From Mariniphaga sp. (GTDB lineage: Bacteria; Bacteroidota; Bacteroidia; Bacteroidales; Prolixibacteraceae), in NCBI GenBank assembly GCA_019429205.1, contig JAHYIT010000005.1:1-64000 (forward strand): a stretch of DNA of 64,000 nt. Reading direction: 5' to 3'. The notes below the pieces were generated by a model, which saw nothing but the letters and a program-made list of their open reading frames with translations, had not been told where the DNA came from and made no database searches. Numbering within the stretch: position 1 is the stretch's first letter; the number at the start of each line of letters is the position of its first letter. Below, piece by piece: positions 61,722 through 64,000 of the stretch. A program made the position numbers and the translations under genes.

Positions 61722-62909
61722 TTAATTAATAATTTCGGTTACCTGTCCTGCACCAACTGTGCGCCCACCTTCGCGGATTGCAAAACGCAAACCTATGTTA
61801 AGAGCTACAGGGTAAATCAATTCTACTTCAATCGATACGTTATCACCAGGCATTACCATTTCACGGCCTTCGGGCAAGTGAATTTCGCCGGTTACGTCAA
61901 GTGTACGCAGGTAGAATTGCGGACGGTATTTGTTGTGGAACGGCGTGTGGCGACCACCTTCTTCTTTTTTCAATACATACACCTCAGCTTTGAATCTGGT
62001 GTGTGGTGTTATTGAACCTGGTTTTGCCAAAATCTGTCCACGTTTAATCTCTTTTTTGTCAACTCCGCGAAGAAGCAGACCAACGTTATCGCCAGCCTGG
62101 CCGTCATCCAGAATTTTACGGAACATTTCAACACCTGTACAAACAGTTTTACGGCCTTCAGCGCCTAAGCCAATTAACTGAAGCTCGTCACCTGTATGAA
62201 TTTTACCAGTTTCAATACGTCCGGTTGCAACGGTTCCACGACCGGTAATTGAAAATACGTCTTCAACCGGCATCAGGAACGGTTTGTCAACTTCACGCGG
62301 AGGTAAGGGTATCCAGCTATCAACTGCATCCATCAGTTCCATCACCTTTTCTTCCCACTTTTCTTCGCCATTCATTGCTCCAAGTGCCGAACCCCTGATT
62401 ACAGGAGTATTTTCACCGTCGAATTCATAGAATTCAAGCAGTTCACGAATTTCCATTTCTACCAGTTCCAATATCTCTTCATCGTCAACCATGTCCACTT
62501 TGTTCATAAAAACAACCAGTTTAGGAACGTTTACCTGACGAGCTAAAAGGATGTGTTCGCGTGTTTGTGGCATAGGACCGTCGGTGGCGGCCACTACAAT
62601 GATAGCGCCGTCCATCTGGGCAGCACCTGTAACCATGTTTTTCACATAGTCGGCGTGTCCGGGACAGTCAACGTGAGCATAGTGACGTTTTTCGGTCTGA
62701 TACTCAACGTGTGCAGTGTTAATGGTAATACCCCTTTCTTTTTCTTCAGGTGCATTATCAATTGAATCGAAGGATTTAATTTCGGAAAGGCCTTTTTTAG
62801 CCAATACCATAGTAATAGCAGCAGTCAGGGTAGTTTTACCGTGGTCAACGTGGCCGATAGTGCCGATATTGACATGTTCTTTGTCCCTTACAAATGTTTG
62901 TTTAGCCAT
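61722..62909 (-). CDS. tuf: Elongation factor Tu
   Basis: A 395-residue EF-Tu. G1 is GHVDHGKT, the effector region is [15 protein letters not shown]3 is [12 protein letters not shown], and G4 is [10 protein letters not shown]. Domains 2 and 3 are complete and end in [11 protein letters not shown]. It carries aminoacyl-tRNA to the ribosome. It lies 38 nt downstream of tRNA-Thr, so the two tRNAs and tuf are probably cotranscribed. Confidence 0.98.
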   Translation of the reverse strand: MAKQTFVRDKEHVNIGTIGHVDHGKTTLTAAITMVLAKKGLSEIKSFDSIDNAPEEKERGITINTAHVEYQTEKRHYAHVDCPGHADYVKNMVTGAAQMDGAIIVVAATDGPMPQTREHILLARQVNVPKLVVFMNKVDMVDDEEILELVEMEIRELLEFYEFDGENTPVIRGSALGAMNGEEKWEEKVMELMDAVDSWIPLPPREVDKPFLMPVEDVFSITGRGTVATGRIETGKIHTGDELQLIGLGAEGRKTVCTGVEMFRKILDDGQAGDNVGLLLRGVDKKEIKRGQILAKPGSITPHTRFKAEVYVLKKEEGGRHTPFHNKYRPQFYLRTLDVTGEIHLPEGREMVMPGDNVSIEVELIYPVALNIGLRFAIREGGRTVGAGQVTEIIN

Positions 62910-62947
62910 AACTTCATCTTTTTTTAATTATTATCTAAATTCATTTG

Positions 62948-63019
<72 letters not shown>

Positions 63020-63083
63020 CTAAAACACACAAAAAGACAAGAGTTAAAAGCAATTTGCTTAAAACTCCAGTCTCAAATTTTTG

Positions 63084-63156
63084 AGCGGGAGACGGGATTC
63101 AAACCCGCGACCCTTAGCTTGGAAGGCTAATGCTCTATCGACTGAGCTACTCCCGC
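63084..63156 (-). tRNA. tRNA-Gly(TCC)
   Basis: A complete 73-nt cloverleaf on the minus strand. Acceptor gcgggag pairs with ctcccgc, the D arm is gctc / gagc, the anticodon loop is cttccaa with anticodon TCC, and the T arm is gcggg / cccgt with loop tttgaat. CCA is not encoded. It is the first RNA of the tRNA-tuf unit. Confidence 0.93.
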
Positions 63157-63415
63157 AATATGTTTTGCGCTAAAATGCGCTGCAAAACTACAAAATTTTA
63201 TCAAAAACTGAAGACAAACCGCGAGTCTTTCTTAAATTCAAAGCAAAACACACAAAAATATTTACATTTTCAGCTTACTAAAAAAACGCTTAACTATCAG
63301 TAAATAAGATTAAACTACTTTAAATTCAACAGTTCCTGAAACGCCCCTAAAAAGGGTGTGCAAATGTAAAAATATTATTTTAAAAATCTAAAAATCTGTT
63401 GGCAAAAAATAAATT
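63157..63415. other. Intergenic region with promoter elements
   Basis: 259 nt, very AT-rich, no ORF. It holds two -7 boxes on the minus strand and a weak hairpin (accctttttaggggc, minus strand) behind hpf that might serve as its terminator. Confidence 0.4.
63183..63218 (-). promoter_or_regulatory. Probable promoter of the tRNA-Gly / tRNA-Thr / tuf operon
   Basis: On the minus strand TTTG (63218-63215) and TAGTTTTG (63190-63183, fitting TAnnTTTG) are 24 nt apart, one more than the usual upper spacing. Transcription would start near 63176, about 20 nt before tRNA-Gly. A second perfect -7 box, TACATTTG, lies at 63368-63361 but has no matching -33 element. Confidence 0.45.
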
Positions 63416-63718
63416 TTATTTGCTCTTAAGTTTATTTTTAAATTTACCGAGTTGTTTACGAAGGGCATCAACTGCCAAATCGGTTGCTTCCTCAAATGTA
63501 TCGGCTTGTTTTTTTGCGAACAGATAACCGTTGGAAGGTATTGAAATTTTAATCTCTGAAATTTTGTTTTTGGCTGCTTCGGGTTTAAGCACTTTTAATG
63601 TTACTTCAGCATTAATGATACCATCGAAAAAGGTATCGAGCTTATTCACTTTTTTGTTTACGAAATCAACTAGTTTCTTGTCTGTGGTGAAATGCACTGA
63701 ATTAATAATAATTTCCAT
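63416..63718 (-). CDS. hpf: Ribosome hibernation-promoting factor, short form
   Basis: A 100-residue HPF/YfiA protein: EIIINSVHFTTDKKLVDFVNKKVNKLDTFFDGI, then the AEVTLKVL strand and ADTFEEATDLAVDALRKQLGKFK helix. It binds idle ribosomes in stationary phase. It lacks the dimerising C-terminal domain of the long form. It is 18 nt downstream of the XerC/D-type gene on the same strand. Confidence 0.93.
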   Translation of the reverse strand: MEIIINSVHFTTDKKLVDFVNKKVNKLDTFFDGIINAEVTLKVLKPEAAKNKISEIKISIPSNGYLFAKKQADTFEEATDLAVDALRKQLGKFKNKLKSK

Positions 63719-63736
63719 AGTAACACTTTTTAATAG

Positions 63737-64000
63737 TTAACCCCTTGGGTGGGCTTGTTTATATATAGAATGCAATTTTTCAAATGTTGTGTGGGTGTAA
63801 ACCTGTGTAGCTGACAGGTTGGAATGTCCAAGCAATTCTTTTACCGCATTCAGGTCAGCTCCTTTATTTAATAGGTGTGTAGCATAAGAATGCCGTAAAA
63901 CGTGCGGGCTCTTTTTTTCCAATGATGTAACCATTTCCAGATATTTATTCACAACCCTGTATATTAATTTTTCGTAAACCGGCCTACCTTTATCTGTTAC
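63737..64000 (-). CDS. Tyrosine recombinase XerC/XerD-like, C-terminal part
   Basis: The frame is open from the right window edge to a stop at 63737 and encodes 87 residues. It shows [21 protein letters not shown], the catalytic [12 protein letters not shown] (H-x-x-R), GHSN (second His) and VYTH with the nucleophilic Tyr. This is the C-terminal catalytic domain of a XerC/D-type recombinase, which resolves chromosome dimers at dif. Its place before hpf and the tRNA-tuf operon is common in Bacteroidota. The N-terminal part is outside the window. Confidence 0.9.
   Translation of the reverse strand, partial: VTDKGRPVYEKLIYRVVNKYLEMVTSLEKKSPHVLRHSYATHLLNKGADLNAVKELLGHSNLSATQVYTHTTFEKLHSIYKQAHPRG

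Overview
The window looks like a chromosomal segment of a Bacteroidota bacterium. Supporting signs are the alternative complex III (act) respiratory operon, DUF5916 and TonB/carboxypeptidase-regulatory outer-membrane proteins, TAnnTTTG-type promoter boxes, a DUF3467 gene behind rpoC, and the hpf / tRNA / tuf / secE / nusG / rplKAJL / rpoBC order. A free-living environmental member of the Marinilabiliales or Prolixibacteraceae type is my guess, not something the sequence proves.

Region 1 (1-7552, + strand, AT-rich, accessory). The tail of an ISAzo13-type transposase abuts a toxin-antitoxin-chaperone module: a HigB-like toxin that appears to have lost its N-terminal half, a HigA-like antitoxin and a SecB-like chaperone. 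With only 4-80 nt between genes there follow a DprA/SLOG-like protein, a PD-(D/E)XK nuclease-like protein, a RapA/SNF2-type helicase and an Hsp70/actin-fold ATPase. This is the best candidate in the window for an undescribed, probably anti-phage, system.

Region 2 (7578-25736). An SDR oxidoreductase, a DUF5916 outer-membrane protein and a Ca/Na antiporter lie on the minus strand. A LacI-type regulator then opens a long + strand carbohydrate cluster: three Gfo/Idh/MocA oxidoreductases, a NagA-like deacetylase with a signal peptide, an Nramp-fold transporter without the metal-binding motifs, NagB, and three secreted alpha/beta hydrolases, two of them CE15-like. The cluster suggests breakdown of an amino-sugar or uronate-decorated glycan, without SusC/SusD.

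Region 3 (25821-31567). A DUF4143 ATPase sits behind two tandem palindromes, followed by a HAD phosphatase, DUF502 protein, AlkD-like protein, flippase and AI-2E family transporter.

Region 4 (31672-39485). The act operon (actA, B, C, D, F, E) encodes alternative complex III, which oxidises menaquinol and passes electrons to cytochrome c or an oxidase. ActA carries six heme motifs.

Region 5 (39542-46525, accessory). Small membrane and lipoprotein genes of unknown function, an intergenic stretch of almost 1 kb with inverted repeats and a decayed receptor fragment, a second DUF4143 ATPase with its own palindrome, and a TonB-type receptor.

Region 6 (46670-50085). An ABC export pair, then cysK preceded by a cysteine-rich leader ORF and an intrinsic terminator, which together look like a translation-coupled attenuator.

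Region 7 (50142-64000, minus strand). The core transcription/translation block. Between tuf and secE lies a tRNA-like element with intact acceptor, D and T arms but no anticodon arm. The window ends inside a XerC/D recombinase gene.
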